NCBI RefSeq assembly: GCF_014642275.1
Contig: NZ_BMIM01000008.1
Location: forward strand, 1-64,000
DNA length: 64,000 bases
Source of the DNA: Flavobacterium lutivivi
GTDB lineage: Bacteria > Bacteroidota > Bacteroidia > Flavobacteriales > Flavobacteriaceae
Direction of reading: 5' to 3'
Each line of letters opens with the position of its first letter. Position 1 is the first letter of the stretch. The position numbers were made by a program, and so were the translations under genes. Below the pieces are notes generated by a model. It was given only the letters and a program-made list of their open reading frames with translations, had not been told where the DNA came from and did not search any database. Shown piece after piece: positions 16,602-25,270 of the stretch.

Positions 16602-16727
16602 ATGGCACTTAAAACTGGACCGAAAAGAATAGCAAAATCAACTGGAAAACCAGACCAACGTCAGCGTGATAATAAAGACACGCCAGGTAATACTCCTTCA
16701 TTAAAACCGCCAAAAAAGAAATCCTAA
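16602..16727 (+). CDS. 41-aa basic protein at the end of the ubiquitin-like operon
   Basis: ATG 16602 opens a 41-residue frame beginning MALKTGPKRIAKSTGKPDQR and ending in PPKKKS. It is Lys/Pro-rich and probably unstructured. It starts 42 bp after the DUF6527 gene and ends 26 bp before a terminator, so it lies in the same transcript. It is a good candidate for an overlooked component or substrate of the conjugation system. Confidence 0.55.
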   Translation: MALKTGPKRIAKSTGKPDQRQRDNKDTPGNTPSLKPPKKKS

Positions 16728-16753
16728 TGTAATTTATGGTTTTAATGAATTAC

Positions 16754-16786
16754 AAAAAAGACAGATTATATTAATCTGTCTTTTTT
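16754..16786 (+). terminator. terminator of the ubiquitin-like operon
   Basis: Perfect AAAAAGACAGATTA/TAATCTGTCTTTTT hairpin with A and T tracts on both sides; it may work in both directions and also end the convergent CBASS operon. Confidence 0.88.
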
Positions 16787-16903
16787 GTTTATATATGAAA
16801 TTAGCGAAATGAAGCAAACAAAGAATTGATGCTAGGAATACTTGGACTAGAAGCGATTTTTGTGCAGCTGAATGAGATAATGAATTAAAATTTGAGATTG
16901 TTT

Positions 16904-16928
16904 TTCTACCCACTTTTTCTACCCACTT
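16904..16928 (+). repeat. two TTCTACCCACTT copies just after the Schlafen gene
   Basis: Copies at 16904-16915 and 16917-16928 (13-bp period) repeat the 12-mer that is tandem inside the gene at 17128-17151 (encoding KWVEKWVEK). The second copy touches the stop codon. Confidence 0.7.
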
Positions 16929-18306
16929 ATGGTAAAATAGGAATGATTTTCCAAAAACCACCTTTATCACTACCTTCTCTACTAAGTAGTCCTAAATCTT
17001 TTAAAACATCTATGTTATTATCTATAGCAGAAGCACTTATACCTATAGATTGTTCTAATTCTTTTTTAGTTACTTTATGATTATTATGAACTTCTCTAAG
17101 AATTTTAACTCTATTATTTGTTAGTTTTTCTACCCACTTTTCTACCCACTTTTCAAAATCAAAAGGTCTTCTAAGTGTAACAGTAAACATTCCATCTATA
17201 TTAAATTCTGGAGGAGTTAGTCTTTCATCATTCATTACATCTCTAATACGAGTTATTCCTGAACCTATCTGTTCTACTAATCGCATTCTTTCAAATAAAC
17301 CAAAAATTAATGGATTTCTACTGGCACTTCTTTTACCAAATTCACTTTTTGGAACTGCACTTACTAAACCACCTGGATTTGATATTTCTACTCGATCATC
17401 AAATACTTCTATAGTTATTCTTGCTCCTTTATCGTAATAATCGCGATGAGCTAATGAGTTTATAATTATTTCTTTGAATGCTGTTTCTGGAATTTCCCAC
17501 AATTCTTTTCTTGGTTTACCACCTTCTCCTTCAATGTCATATCTAACATTTAGTTTTGATTTTAACCAAATCATACTTTTTTGATATTGTTGGTATAGTG
17601 TTCCAGTCATTACTTTATCATCAACAATATATCTTTTATCTATACCGTCAAATGCTACACAACGAATTACTGCTTTTTCAAAAAACTTTTCCGGATTAGT
17701 TCCAAAAAATAAAACGGTACCATTTTTCAATTGGCCATCATTTGTTGTTAATTTAAGATTGGTAAACAATTGTTCGTCTGAAGTTGCATTGACCAAGCCA
17801 GCTTCAAACCGAAATATATTGATGTTTTCTTTTGCAATGTCATCTTCTATATTGGCTTCTTTACAGATGGCATCATCAAAATAAATTTTGTCTGCTTGTT
17901 GAAAAAAATCTCTCATTTCTTCAACGGTTGTCAATTTTTGCGAATTTGGACCTTGACGCACATAAATTGCTCCTGACAAAACATAAGGTTTATTTTGACC
18001 TGAAGGAACTTCGATTACTGCTATATCTTTACCATCTACCTCAACAATATTAAAATCACATTTCAGCACTGGAGATATTTCGTTGATTGAATTTTGTATT
18101 GCTGAACGTTTAGCATTATCAATTGTTATTCCTTTAATAGTGTTAGCATCATCAACGCCAATTAAAACAACACCTCCTGAAGCATTTGCAAAAGCACATA
18201 CTTCTTCTGTGATTTCCTTTATCTTACTTGGAATACTGACTTTGAATTCTGCATTATAACCTTCTCCAGAAGCTATTATTGATTTTATTTCGGTTGGATT
18301 GAGCAT
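16927..18306 (-). CDS. Schlafen/AlbA_2-type ATP-binding protein, last gene of the CBASS operon
   Basis: About 459 residues from the chosen ATG at 18306, one base after the stop of the upstream gene. The N-terminal AlbA_2 domain (about 1-130) shows EGYNAEFKVS, FANASGGVVLIGVDD and YVRQGP. A divergent GHKL ATP-binding region follows (about 265-370: EIIINSLAHRDYY, VEISNPGGL, GSGITRI). A C-terminal winged helix (about 400-455) completes the usual COG2865 layout. The tandem KWVEKWVEK lies before the winged helix. Such proteins act as regulators or nucleic-acid-binding effectors in defence loci. Its coupling to CBASS suggests an accessory or regulatory role, unproven. Confidence 0.85.
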   Translation of the reverse strand: MLNPTEIKSIIASGEGYNAEFKVSIPSKIKEITEEVCAFANASGGVVLIGVDDANTIKGITIDNAKRSAIQNSINEISPVLKCDFNIVEVDGKDIAVIEVPSGQNKPYVLSGAIYVRQGPNSQKLTTVEEMRDFFQQADKIYFDDAICKEANIEDDIAKENINIFRFEAGLVNATSDEQLFTNLKLTTNDGQLKNGTVLFFGTNPEKFFEKAVIRCVAFDGIDKRYIVDDKVMTGTLYQQYQKSMIWLKSKLNVRYDIEGEGGKPRKELWEIPETAFKEIIINSLAHRDYYDKGARITIEVFDDRVEISNPGGLVSAVPKSEFGKRSASRNPLIFGLFERMRLVEQIGSGITRIRDVMNDERLTPPEFNIDGMFTVTLRRPFDFEKWVEKWVEKLTNNRVKILREVHNNHKVTKKELEQSIGISASAIDNNIDVLKDLGLLSREGSDKGGFWKIIPILP

Positions 18307-18307
18307 A

Positions 18308-18745
18308 TTAATCTTCTTTATATATTTCTTTTCCTTTTTCAAAAATTATTAATCCGTAATTTTTACTTATTACTGCTGTGAATAATACTTTTGGTATACA
18401 TGAACCATATAAAGCAGTTCTATACCTACTACCAAAAGTATTTTTTACAACTAATTTTTCAATTATGGGTGTTGAGAAATATTGAGAAATATGTGTTAAT
18501 TCTAGTTGTTTCGACAACAAGTGGAAACCATCTTGGAATTCACTATTTGATGAAGAAATTTCTATCAATGTGTTTAAAACATCATTATATTTAGTTATTG
18601 GTAAATCATAAATAGTTTTCTCTGTATTCATCGGTGCAACTGGTAACTCTTTAATATCTGAATATATTACCAAACCAATGCCCTCAAAGTTTTTACTTTT
18701 AAGTTTATTTATATCATTACAAAGTTTTATTATTTTTTTTATCAT
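18308..18745 (-). CDS. DisA/DAC-like (diadenylate cyclase fold) protein, probably degenerate
   Basis: A 145-residue protein. Its second half follows the order of diadenylate cyclase motifs: DGF where DGA is expected (about 73-75), then GSRYRTA where active enzymes have GTRHRAA (about 105-111), then ISKNYGLII where they have VSEETGAI. The first strand GIGLVIYSD matches the DAC core. The RHR to RYR change and the loss of the SEETG segment suggest an inactive or sensor version. It sits between the Cap15-like gene and the Schlafen gene with gaps of 6 and 1 bp. I know of no standard CBASS role for it. An alternative is an unrelated alpha/beta fold. Confidence 0.5.
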   Translation of the reverse strand: MIKKIIKLCNDINKLKSKNFEGIGLVIYSDIKELPVAPMNTEKTIYDLPITKYNDVLNTLIEISSSNSEFQDGFHLLSKQLELTHISQYFSTPIIEKLVVKNTFGSRYRTALYGSCIPKVLFTAVISKNYGLIIFEKGKEIYKED

Positions 18746-18751
18746 AACGAT

Positions 18752-19390
18752 TTAAATTAATCTTCCTAACAATTTTTTTTGAGAAAACTGTATCTTAATT
18801 GTCCCGTTGTTATTTCTTTGATTATAGTATTCTCCTTCTAATGTTAAAATATCTTTGTAATATTTTAGTTTTGCTGTACCAACATGATTATTAAGATTGA
18901 ATAGTGGAGCTGTTTCATTGGAAAATATATAAAAGATACTAAAGGTGTTATTTTCTTCGGGTATTATTTGTTCAATAACACTAAATGAACTTGAAGTATT
19001 TAAATTTGTATTTATATCAGCAAAATAAGTGAAGATATGAAGTTTTGAAGCTGTTTGTTTAATCTCCATAACGCATAGCTTTTTAACTGGAACACCTGAA
19101 CTCTGATAACTAGACACTACTTCTCCTGTATATCTACCATTTAAATTTGGAATATTAATAAGCCAACTAAAGATTTTATATTTCCAACCAAATTGATCTA
19201 TAAAAATTATAGTTGACGTTATTAATGCAATTGTAGAGAAAACACCAAAATAGCTGTATGCTTCATTTAGTATTTTATATTTAATAATTATACTTTCTAT
19301 ATATTCTGAAACATAATTATAAAATACTGATAGTACTAGTATAAATATTATTAATTTATTTGTATTGTAGTATTTAAAATTCAAAATCAA
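18752..19390 (-). CDS. cap15: Cap15-like effector (2TM plus beta-barrel domain)
   Basis: A 212-residue protein with two N-terminal transmembrane helices (about 10-28 and 45-66) followed by a soluble beta-rich domain that opens PNLNGRYTGEVVSSY and ends with EGEYYNQRNNNGTIKIQF. This is the layout of the SMODS-associated 2TM-beta effectors, in which the barrel binds a cyclic nucleotide and the helices disrupt the inner membrane. It starts 5 bp after cap3. If the assignment is right, this operon encodes a second cyclic-nucleotide effector besides the patatin. Confidence 0.78.
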   Translation of the reverse strand: MILNFKYYNTNKLIIFILVLSVFYNYVSEYIESIIIKYKILNEAYSYFGVFSTIALITSTIIFIDQFGWKYKIFSWLINIPNLNGRYTGEVVSSYQSSGVPVKKLCVMEIKQTASKLHIFTYFADINTNLNTSSSFSVIEQIIPEENNTFSIFYIFSNETAPLFNLNNHVGTAKLKYYKDILTLEGEYYNQRNNNGTIKIQFSQKKLLGRLI

Positions 19391-19395
19391 ATTAT

Positions 19396-19872
19396 TTAAA
19401 ATTCCTCAAAATTAATATTTTTTTCAGTTTTAATTCCTGTTTTCTCAACATATGAAATATAAAGCCCTTTTCTCCCTATTATCAGCATAAAAATTGTTTC
19501 AGAATTAAGGATATTACCTCTGATTTGTTCTAATATAGACTTTTTATCAAGACCGGAAGGAGTAGGATAATCTTCAGGATGTGTATGCCATTCGCCTAGA
19601 TATATTTTCTTTCCCTTACTATCTTTAAAAATTTTATTAATTATTTTTTGTGCATTCTTTTTAGATCTAGTAAAATTAAATCTACTCGATTTGTCAAGTT
19701 CACTTGGAGAGGAAACATCAGTAATTGAATAATTATTATCTTCTAAATAATAACCTATTAGAATACCACCTGCTTCAGGCTTGTCGTTTTCATATTGAAT
19801 AAAAGATTTCATTATTTCAAATACTTCTTCGGATATTTTGATTGATAATTCCCCTAACACATATTCTATCAT
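19396..19872 (-). CDS. cap3: Cap3: JAB/JAMM-family deconjugating metallopeptidase of CBASS
   Basis: A 158-residue MPN domain. The full JAMM zinc motif is visible: Glu33 (AGGILIG context), His96 and His98 in HTHP, Ser106 and Asp109 in the spacing HxHP-x6-S-x2-D. Family knowledge: Cap3 cleaves the isopeptide-type bonds made by Cap2 and so restrains CD-NTase activity. Its ATG overlaps the cap2 stop codon by 4 bp. Length is normal for the family. Confidence 0.92.
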   Translation of the reverse strand: MIEYVLGELSIKISEEVFEIMKSFIQYENDKPEAGGILIGYYLEDNNYSITDVSSPSELDKSSRFNFTRSKKNAQKIINKIFKDSKGKKIYLGEWHTHPEDYPTPSGLDKKSILEQIRGNILNSETIFMLIIGRKGLYISYVEKTGIKTEKNINFEEF

Positions 19873-21617
19873 AAATCATTTATTTTTAGTTGAAAAGAGC
19901 TGTTTCTTTTACCGAAATCTGTAATTATTAATCCTTTTTTATTTAGCAGATCTTTGTCTCCAATCCAAGAATAAACTTTTGAAGTATTGTCATTATTTAC
20001 AATATGATTTTTTAAATATGGAAAAATAGTTGAAAGAAATTGGATTAAGTATGCAGAAGAATAAGGAAAATAACCTGTTTGACAACTTCCCTCAATCAGA
20101 TATGTTTTGTCTTGTTGATTTTCTGAATTTGATAAAACACCGTAATAATAATTTTCATTTTTAATTAACTCTAAAGCTCTTTGAGCATCTTCAGGCATTA
20201 CAAATAACATTTGACCACTTGCTAAAAACGGTTCAACCCAAAAAATGAAAGTTGGTTTAGTTAATTTTCCTTGTTGTAAATTATTAAGTATAAACTCTTC
20301 TATCATTGTTTTTCCAATTGCTACAATATGAAAATCACAGTCATTTATAAAATCTGTTTCGGTTTCGATAATTGTAGTTACTGACTGAATTCTAGTTCCA
20401 ACTTCAATTAATGGATTTGTATTTTTTAATTCAATTTTTAAGGCATCAGCTTTATTGATTTTTAACAATGAAAACCCAGAAAAATGTCTTTTGATGTTCT
20501 CTGAAGATAGTACTTCCATGTCTATTAAATTAAATTTGTTTATGGGTAGGTTTTTTAGAAAAAAAATAAGATTTGAACCGACACTACCCAAACCGCTAAT
20601 TGAAATACTTTTCTGCGTTTCTGTATAACCAGTTGTTCTTAATTGTAATCTGTTTAGACTTATGCTATCAAAAGTTAATCTTGTTGCATATTTTTTTTCA
20701 TTAATCTTATTTGATAAATGGTCTACTTTTGAGGAAACATTTCTATCTCCACCTTTTTTTCTAGGAACAATTTCAGCATTATGATATGTCCAACCATAAT
20801 ACTCTTTTGAAGAATTATTATCGTTTATAAATACTACCAAAACACTATCAAAATCATTATTTCTACATAACTCTTTAAATTTAATGTAGTTGTTATTATC
20901 TTTCTTTAAAATAGCTAATGTGTCAGTAAAAGTTAATTCAAATGGTGGCTCTTTGAATTTATTTTCAATAAACAAAACACCTACGTCTTTAAAAATACAA
21001 TTGCAATCTTTTGAGTATTCTTTAATTTTTTTTAAATCAGTATCATTATTACTTATGAAATACTCATAATTTGATAAGTATTTATTTGTAAATTTTATAC
21101 CCTTTACTACTGCTGTATTATCATCATCTATTGATTGAAATCCTAAATTCTGTATTCTATCATTTTTAGAATAATTTAACTCCCAATATGCTTTAAATTC
21201 TCTTTTGAACTCGTTTTTTCTATACTCAATATTTTCAGCATCGCGAATTATTTTTTTTGCTTTAGAAACCATTAATTCAATCAAACCAGTATAATCATTT
21301 TTAGGTAAAATCAGATTGAGCCCTTCATCAAAAATACAAATACTTAAATCTTCATTAATGTGAGGAATATATTTTAAATCATGGTAACTTTCCTTACTGA
21401 TAAAGATTTTAGGTGTTACAAAAGGAAAATCGTTTGGAAAACTCAAATAGAAAATAACATCAATATTTTTATTATTAAATGTTAATTCCGTTTGAATTTT
21501 CCAAACAATACTGTCTTTATAAAATTTATAGTCGAGCGTTTTTAATTCTTCACTTTCTAAATTTTTACAGTTTTCAATTTTTCCAAATTCTTTTAAAAGT
21601 AATTCGTAATCAATCAT
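19869..21617 (-). CDS. cap2: Cap2: fused E2-E1 ubiquitin-transferase-like enzyme of type II CBASS
   Basis: A 582-residue protein. The N-terminal E2-like domain (about 1-130) has PNDFPFVTPKIF and the likely E2 cysteine Cys94 in LSICIFD. After a linker, the ThiF-type E1 domain (about 320-560) shows the nucleotide loop GLGSVGSNL (342-350), Asp366 after the next strand, and Cys512 in EGSCQTGYFPYSS, the expected E1 cysteine. Cap2 joins the C-terminus of the CD-NTase to target proteins and primes it. It is coupled to the upstream CD-NTase gene and the downstream cap3 gene by overlapping codons. Confidence 0.92.
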   Translation of the reverse strand: MIDYELLLKEFGKIENCKNLESEELKTLDYKFYKDSIVWKIQTELTFNNKNIDVIFYLSFPNDFPFVTPKIFISKESYHDLKYIPHINEDLSICIFDEGLNLILPKNDYTGLIELMVSKAKKIIRDAENIEYRKNEFKREFKAYWELNYSKNDRIQNLGFQSIDDDNTAVVKGIKFTNKYLSNYEYFISNNDTDLKKIKEYSKDCNCIFKDVGVLFIENKFKEPPFELTFTDTLAILKKDNNNYIKFKELCRNNDFDSVLVVFINDNNSSKEYYGWTYHNAEIVPRKKGGDRNVSSKVDHLSNKINEKKYATRLTFDSISLNRLQLRTTGYTETQKSISISGLGSVGSNLIFFLKNLPINKFNLIDMEVLSSENIKRHFSGFSLLKINKADALKIELKNTNPLIEVGTRIQSVTTIIETETDFINDCDFHIVAIGKTMIEEFILNNLQQGKLTKPTFIFWVEPFLASGQMLFVMPEDAQRALELIKNENYYYGVLSNSENQQDKTYLIEGSCQTGYFPYSSAYLIQFLSTIFPYLKNHIVNNDNTSKVYSWIGDKDLLNKKGLIITDFGKRNSSFQLKINDL

Positions 21618-22615
21618 TAAGCAGATTTGTTATCGTATCGTAATTGGTCAGGAGAAGAAAATGCTTTTGCAACATCTTCATCTTTTTCTTCAATAGTTGA
21701 ACAAGGAAACCTATCACCTAAGTGTTTTTGCCATTTTGCACAAGCATCTTTTTTGCTTTTTGCCTCTATTGCTTGATTGCCCGAAGTGATTAAACTATCT
21801 AATGCGTCTAGAAAGTTTTTCTTTCTTGTTTCAGACGAGTATTTATCTAACAAATTTTCAGTTTTATCAACAGTTGGTCTAAAGCATTCATATCTAGCCC
21901 AAAAGTTTTTTGAAGTGTCGATTGCTAATTGAATAGATTTTAAAGTTTCTAAAAATGCTTCGTCATCTCTAACTTTTGAAACATAGTTGTTAACTGCCAA
22001 AATTGTAAATATCATACCACTTGGTAAATTCAAGTTGTTTTTATTGTCAGTCCAAGCCTTTAAATAGCGTACAATTCTTTTTAGCTGTTCTTTACCTTTT
22101 GCCTTTTCTTCAAACCATATTCTAAAAGCATAAGGATCACTTGGTATCCATCCTTTATCTTTATGAGCTAATTCCGGCACATCAGAACTATCAAAGAAAT
22201 TTTCGTTATCATTATCAGTTGTTTTATAATAAATTGGCAAGTCTATATGATATTGAGCAGCATATTGAACTCTAACACATGTATTCTTATCAATACTATT
22301 TTGATTTGTTCGATTTTCAACAGCTTTCAAAATCCAACCATGTGCCTGTGATGGGCTAGGTCTATCTTCTTCTTTACCAAAAATATAAACTCCATCATCA
22401 ACATCATATTCACCGCTTAATGGGAGAATAGAAGTATTCATAGAGAAAGAACCTTGACCTTTAAATTTTACAGTATGTTTATCCCTGTTTTCATTAAAAT
22501 ATTTTCTAATATCCTCTCTAACTGCGTTTCTAGATGTTCTTAATTCTTTTTTTCTTTTTTCAGAAAGTTTAATGCTGTCATTAAAACTTACAAATGTTTC
22601 GTGTAAATCTGCCAT
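21617..22615 (-). CDS. DncV-like CD-NTase (cyclic dinucleotide synthase) of CBASS
   Basis: 332 residues from ATG 22615, chosen because it follows the capV stop by one base and gives the usual N-terminus MADLHETFVSFND. Nucleotidyltransferase hallmarks are GQGSFSMNTS (GS at 55-56), the metal pair Asp71 and Asp73 in DVDDG, and Asp125 in YHIDLPIYY. This is the clade that includes DncV, so a cGAMP-like product is likely; the exact product is inference. The C-terminus ends NKSA, a small residue suitable for conjugation by Cap2. Confidence 0.9.
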   Translation of the reverse strand: MADLHETFVSFNDSIKLSEKRKKELRTSRNAVREDIRKYFNENRDKHTVKFKGQGSFSMNTSILPLSGEYDVDDGVYIFGKEEDRPSPSQAHGWILKAVENRTNQNSIDKNTCVRVQYAAQYHIDLPIYYKTTDNDNENFFDSSDVPELAHKDKGWIPSDPYAFRIWFEEKAKGKEQLKRIVRYLKAWTDNKNNLNLPSGMIFTILAVNNYVSKVRDDEAFLETLKSIQLAIDTSKNFWARYECFRPTVDKTENLLDKYSSETRKKNFLDALDSLITSGNQAIEAKSKKDACAKWQKHLGDRFPCSTIEEKDEDVAKAFSSPDQLRYDNKSA

Positions 22616-22616
22616 T

Positions 22617-23642
22617 TTATAATTTTTTAGTTGTGTTATATAATTTTTTAATTTTAAAGAAATCAGCGATTTCAGGTTTTTTCTTAAAAACATCTGCCAT
22701 ATCTTTTCCTTTTCCTTTAATTAAGTCTAATGCTTTTTTTGTTGCGACGTCAAGTTGAATAAGACTTTCCTGGTCACTTGATATCTCAGAAGTTGGAATT
22801 CGAATATAATCAATCGATATATCGGAGAGGTTCTGTATTTTTTCCATGAAATAATGAGAGAAATAGCTTTGTCCTGTAAGTGAAGTTTCAAATAATTCAT
22901 CACGCCAATCTAAAAATGATCTATTTCTTTTTAGACCAGTTTTTTTTCCGCCAGTTAGTGAGAGACTACTAACTGACAAAATCTTCAACTTATCAAATTC
23001 TTTATCTTTTCCGACGAAATAATCAAGTGCTTCCAATAAACCTACTAGTGTTGGGTTATTACCCCAAACTCCACCATCAATAAATTGTTTGCTATCGTAA
23101 TATTTTATTTCAGCCATTGGAAAATATGTAGGAGCTGCCGAAGTTGCTAATGCAACATCAACCATTAAAGCACCATTATCTCTATCAAGGTTTCCTTCTT
23201 TATGGTCGAACTTAAAAACAAATGGTCTGGCTTCAGTTATGGTGTAACTCGGGATGCACAATAAATTATTACTATCTCCAATTTTACTATCTTTGAAAAT
23301 GTTTTCTAATGCTATTCTTAAAGGTTTGTCAGAGAATTTACCTCCATAAAGAACCTGTTTTAATGTACCTCTACTAATTTTAGTTTTTCCAAACTTTACT
23401 TTATTGAAATTTGGAAAGATTTTAGGGCCATTTTCTTCATAAAATTTACAAATTTCAGAAGCTGGAATTTTCAATGATAGTGCAAGTGCAATTAATCCTC
23501 CTGTAGAAGTTCCACAAATCATGTCAAAATAATCCGAAATCAAACAATTAAATTTTTCTTCAAATTGTTCTAGTATTTTCGCAGAGTATAAACCTTTAAT
23601 CCCTCCACCATCGATTGATAAAATCTTAAATTCCTTTTCCAT
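22617..23642 (-). CDS. capV: CapV: patatin-like phospholipase effector of CBASS
   Basis: A 341-residue protein with the complete patatin signature: oxyanion loop DGGGIKG (11-17), nucleophile Ser46 in GTSTGG and catalytic Asp189 in DGGVWGNNP. CapV enzymes are activated by the cyclic nucleotide made by the adjacent CD-NTase and degrade membrane phospholipids to abort infection. It is the first gene of the operon, preceded by a 170-bp gap with a pair of direct repeats. Confidence 0.92.
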   Translation of the reverse strand: MEKEFKILSIDGGGIKGLYSAKILEQFEEKFNCLISDYFDMICGTSTGGLIALALSLKIPASEICKFYEENGPKIFPNFNKVKFGKTKISRGTLKQVLYGGKFSDKPLRIALENIFKDSKIGDSNNLLCIPSYTITEARPFVFKFDHKEGNLDRDNGALMVDVALATSAAPTYFPMAEIKYYDSKQFIDGGVWGNNPTLVGLLEALDYFVGKDKEFDKLKILSVSSLSLTGGKKTGLKRNRSFLDWRDELFETSLTGQSYFSHYFMEKIQNLSDISIDYIRIPTSEISSDQESLIQLDVATKKALDLIKGKGKDMADVFKKKPEIADFFKIKKLYNTTKKL

Positions 23643-23732
23643 ATATTACAAATAATATGTTAAAAAGTCAAAAATCATTCCTAGAATGTTAATGTTTACT
23701 AGTTATTCTTAAATATTTGATTTTTAGACAAA

Positions 23733-23754
23733 TTGTCAGTTTTGTTGTCAGTTT
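23733..23754 (-). promoter_or_regulatory. direct repeats upstream of the CBASS operon
   Basis: TTGTCAGTTT occurs at 23733-23742 and 23745-23754, a 12-bp period (about one helical turn), 90-110 bp before the capV ATG. It could be an operator for a dimeric regulator. No matching regulator gene can be named. Confidence 0.4.
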
Positions 23755-23813
23755 CACTATGCCAAATTAACCTTTTGAAAGTTAAAATTACATTTTGGCA
23801 GAATTTAAATATA

Positions 23814-24428
23814 TTACATTTTTGGTGTAATAATATTTGACATTTTATATAACTCGATTAAGTCATCATTGCAATTAGTTAACTGCCCTATCTCAATAAA
23901 TGCAATATCATTAGCAAAAGCTTTTTCTCCGATTAAATGCTCGATATGCACGTAAACTGCTTCTCGAAGTCTTGGATTGTCTTTATGCACTATATAGTTT
24001 TTGAGTAACACTTTTATACCTAAATCGGTTGGTTTATTTGGGTTTTCTAATGGGATGAAATACATTTCGCTTATTCGTAAAGTGATACCGTAATATTCCA
24101 AAGGTTTATCAGTTCCATTTTGGTAGTTGGTGAGGTTGGTTTCGGGTTGAAGAAATGCAATAATTTTCCAACGTTCTACAACTGGAGCATAATGTATCAG
24201 TAATTCTACTTCTTTGAAAAGATAAGGATTACCATTTGCTGTGATGATTAGTTCTGCGCCTTTTTTTTTGTTTTTTATGATTAGGTCAAGATCTTTATTA
24301 TATTGGTGGAGTAGATAAATTAACTTATCGAAATGTATTTTTAGTTCGTCTTTAGGTATTTCGTTCAACAATAGAAAAACGAAGTTACTTTCTTTGAAGT
24401 GGTTCCAGAAGTTGGTTATTTGGTTCAT
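23814..24428 (-). CDS. conserved hypothetical protein
   Basis: A 204-residue soluble protein beginning MNQITNFWNHFKESN. It contains ELIITANGNPYLFKEVELLIHYAP and WKIIAFLQP, phrases I recognise from a recurrent flavobacterial hypothetical family, but no function is attached to it. It lies between the CBASS operon and the replication-type genes, 92 bp after the DnaC-like gene on the same strand. Confidence 0.65.
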   Translation of the reverse strand: MNQITNFWNHFKESNFVFLLLNEIPKDELKIHFDKLIYLLHQYNKDLDLIIKNKKKGAELIITANGNPYLFKEVELLIHYAPVVERWKIIAFLQPETNLTNYQNGTDKPLEYYGITLRISEMYFIPLENPNKPTDLGIKVLLKNYIVHKDNPRLREAVYVHIEHLIGEKAFANDIAFIEIGQLTNCNDDLIELYKMSNIITPKM

Positions 24429-24520
24429 CGTTTGTCTTTTATAGTTTTTTCGTAAGCAATTAAATTGAACATTTACTCACGCTTTGTCTATTGCTTTTTT
24501 GGTGTACGTGATTATGCAAT

Positions 24521-25147
24521 TTATTTTCGTTTGTCAATTGAACTTCTATCATAGGCTATTAAATTGCATAATTCTCTCATTCGACTGCGGACACGATTTC
24601 CGTATTGAGTTTCGATTTCACTTGCCGAAAGATTTGTAGTAATATGCGTTTGAATTTTTTTAGTTGTGAAAATATCATAGCGACTTAATAGAATTTCTGC
24701 CATTACATTGCATTCGTTTCCGTAGTATTTTAGGTTATTTTCTGTTCCTAAATCGTCAAAGCATATTGTTTTGGGTTCTGATTCATATAGTTTCCCTTTG
24801 CTGTATTTATGGATGATTTGGTAGCCATCTTGGATAAATTCAAAGCTGATGTCTCTACACGGTTTTACAAAATATTTATGTTCTGTTGGTGTTAAGTATT
24901 TCATCAAATTCATTAGTGATGTTTTGCCACAACCAACTGGACCAGAAAGTAAAATTCCTTTGTTTAGGTTGATGTTGTATTGAAAACAAGTTGCTTCGTC
25001 TTTTAGAAAATAAGCGATTAATTTGTAAATTATTGGATAATCTGTTTCAAGGATTTTGAAGTGATTTCCGTAGAGTTCGATGCCCTTGTTTTCAAGCCAA
25101 AGGATAACTTCTTGGTAGTTATAGTGTGTTTTTATTTCTGTTTCCAT
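24521..25147 (-). CDS. DnaC-like P-loop ATPase
   Basis: A 208-residue AAA-type protein. Walker A is GILLSGPVGCGKTS (about 66-79) and Walker B is KTICFDDLGTE (about 126-136). A sensor-like ITTN follows in THITTNLSAS. It resembles helicase loaders and mobile-element ATPases such as IstB/DnaC. It follows the replication-type HTH protein, so a role in element replication or maintenance is likely (inference). Confidence 0.8.
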   Translation of the reverse strand: METEIKTHYNYQEVILWLENKGIELYGNHFKILETDYPIIYKLIAYFLKDEATCFQYNINLNKGILLSGPVGCGKTSLMNLMKYLTPTEHKYFVKPCRDISFEFIQDGYQIIHKYSKGKLYESEPKTICFDDLGTENNLKYYGNECNVMAEILLSRYDIFTTKKIQTHITTNLSASEIETQYGNRVRSRMRELCNLIAYDRSSIDKRK

Positions 25148-25270
25148 AGTTTAGGATTTAACCGCAAGGATTTTACTTCGTCAATTCGACCTTTGGTCTC
25201 GGGTCGAAAGGCTCGCAAAGTGAGATTGATTCTTTCCTTGCAATGACCGAGAAGCTGAAACAAGTTCAGC

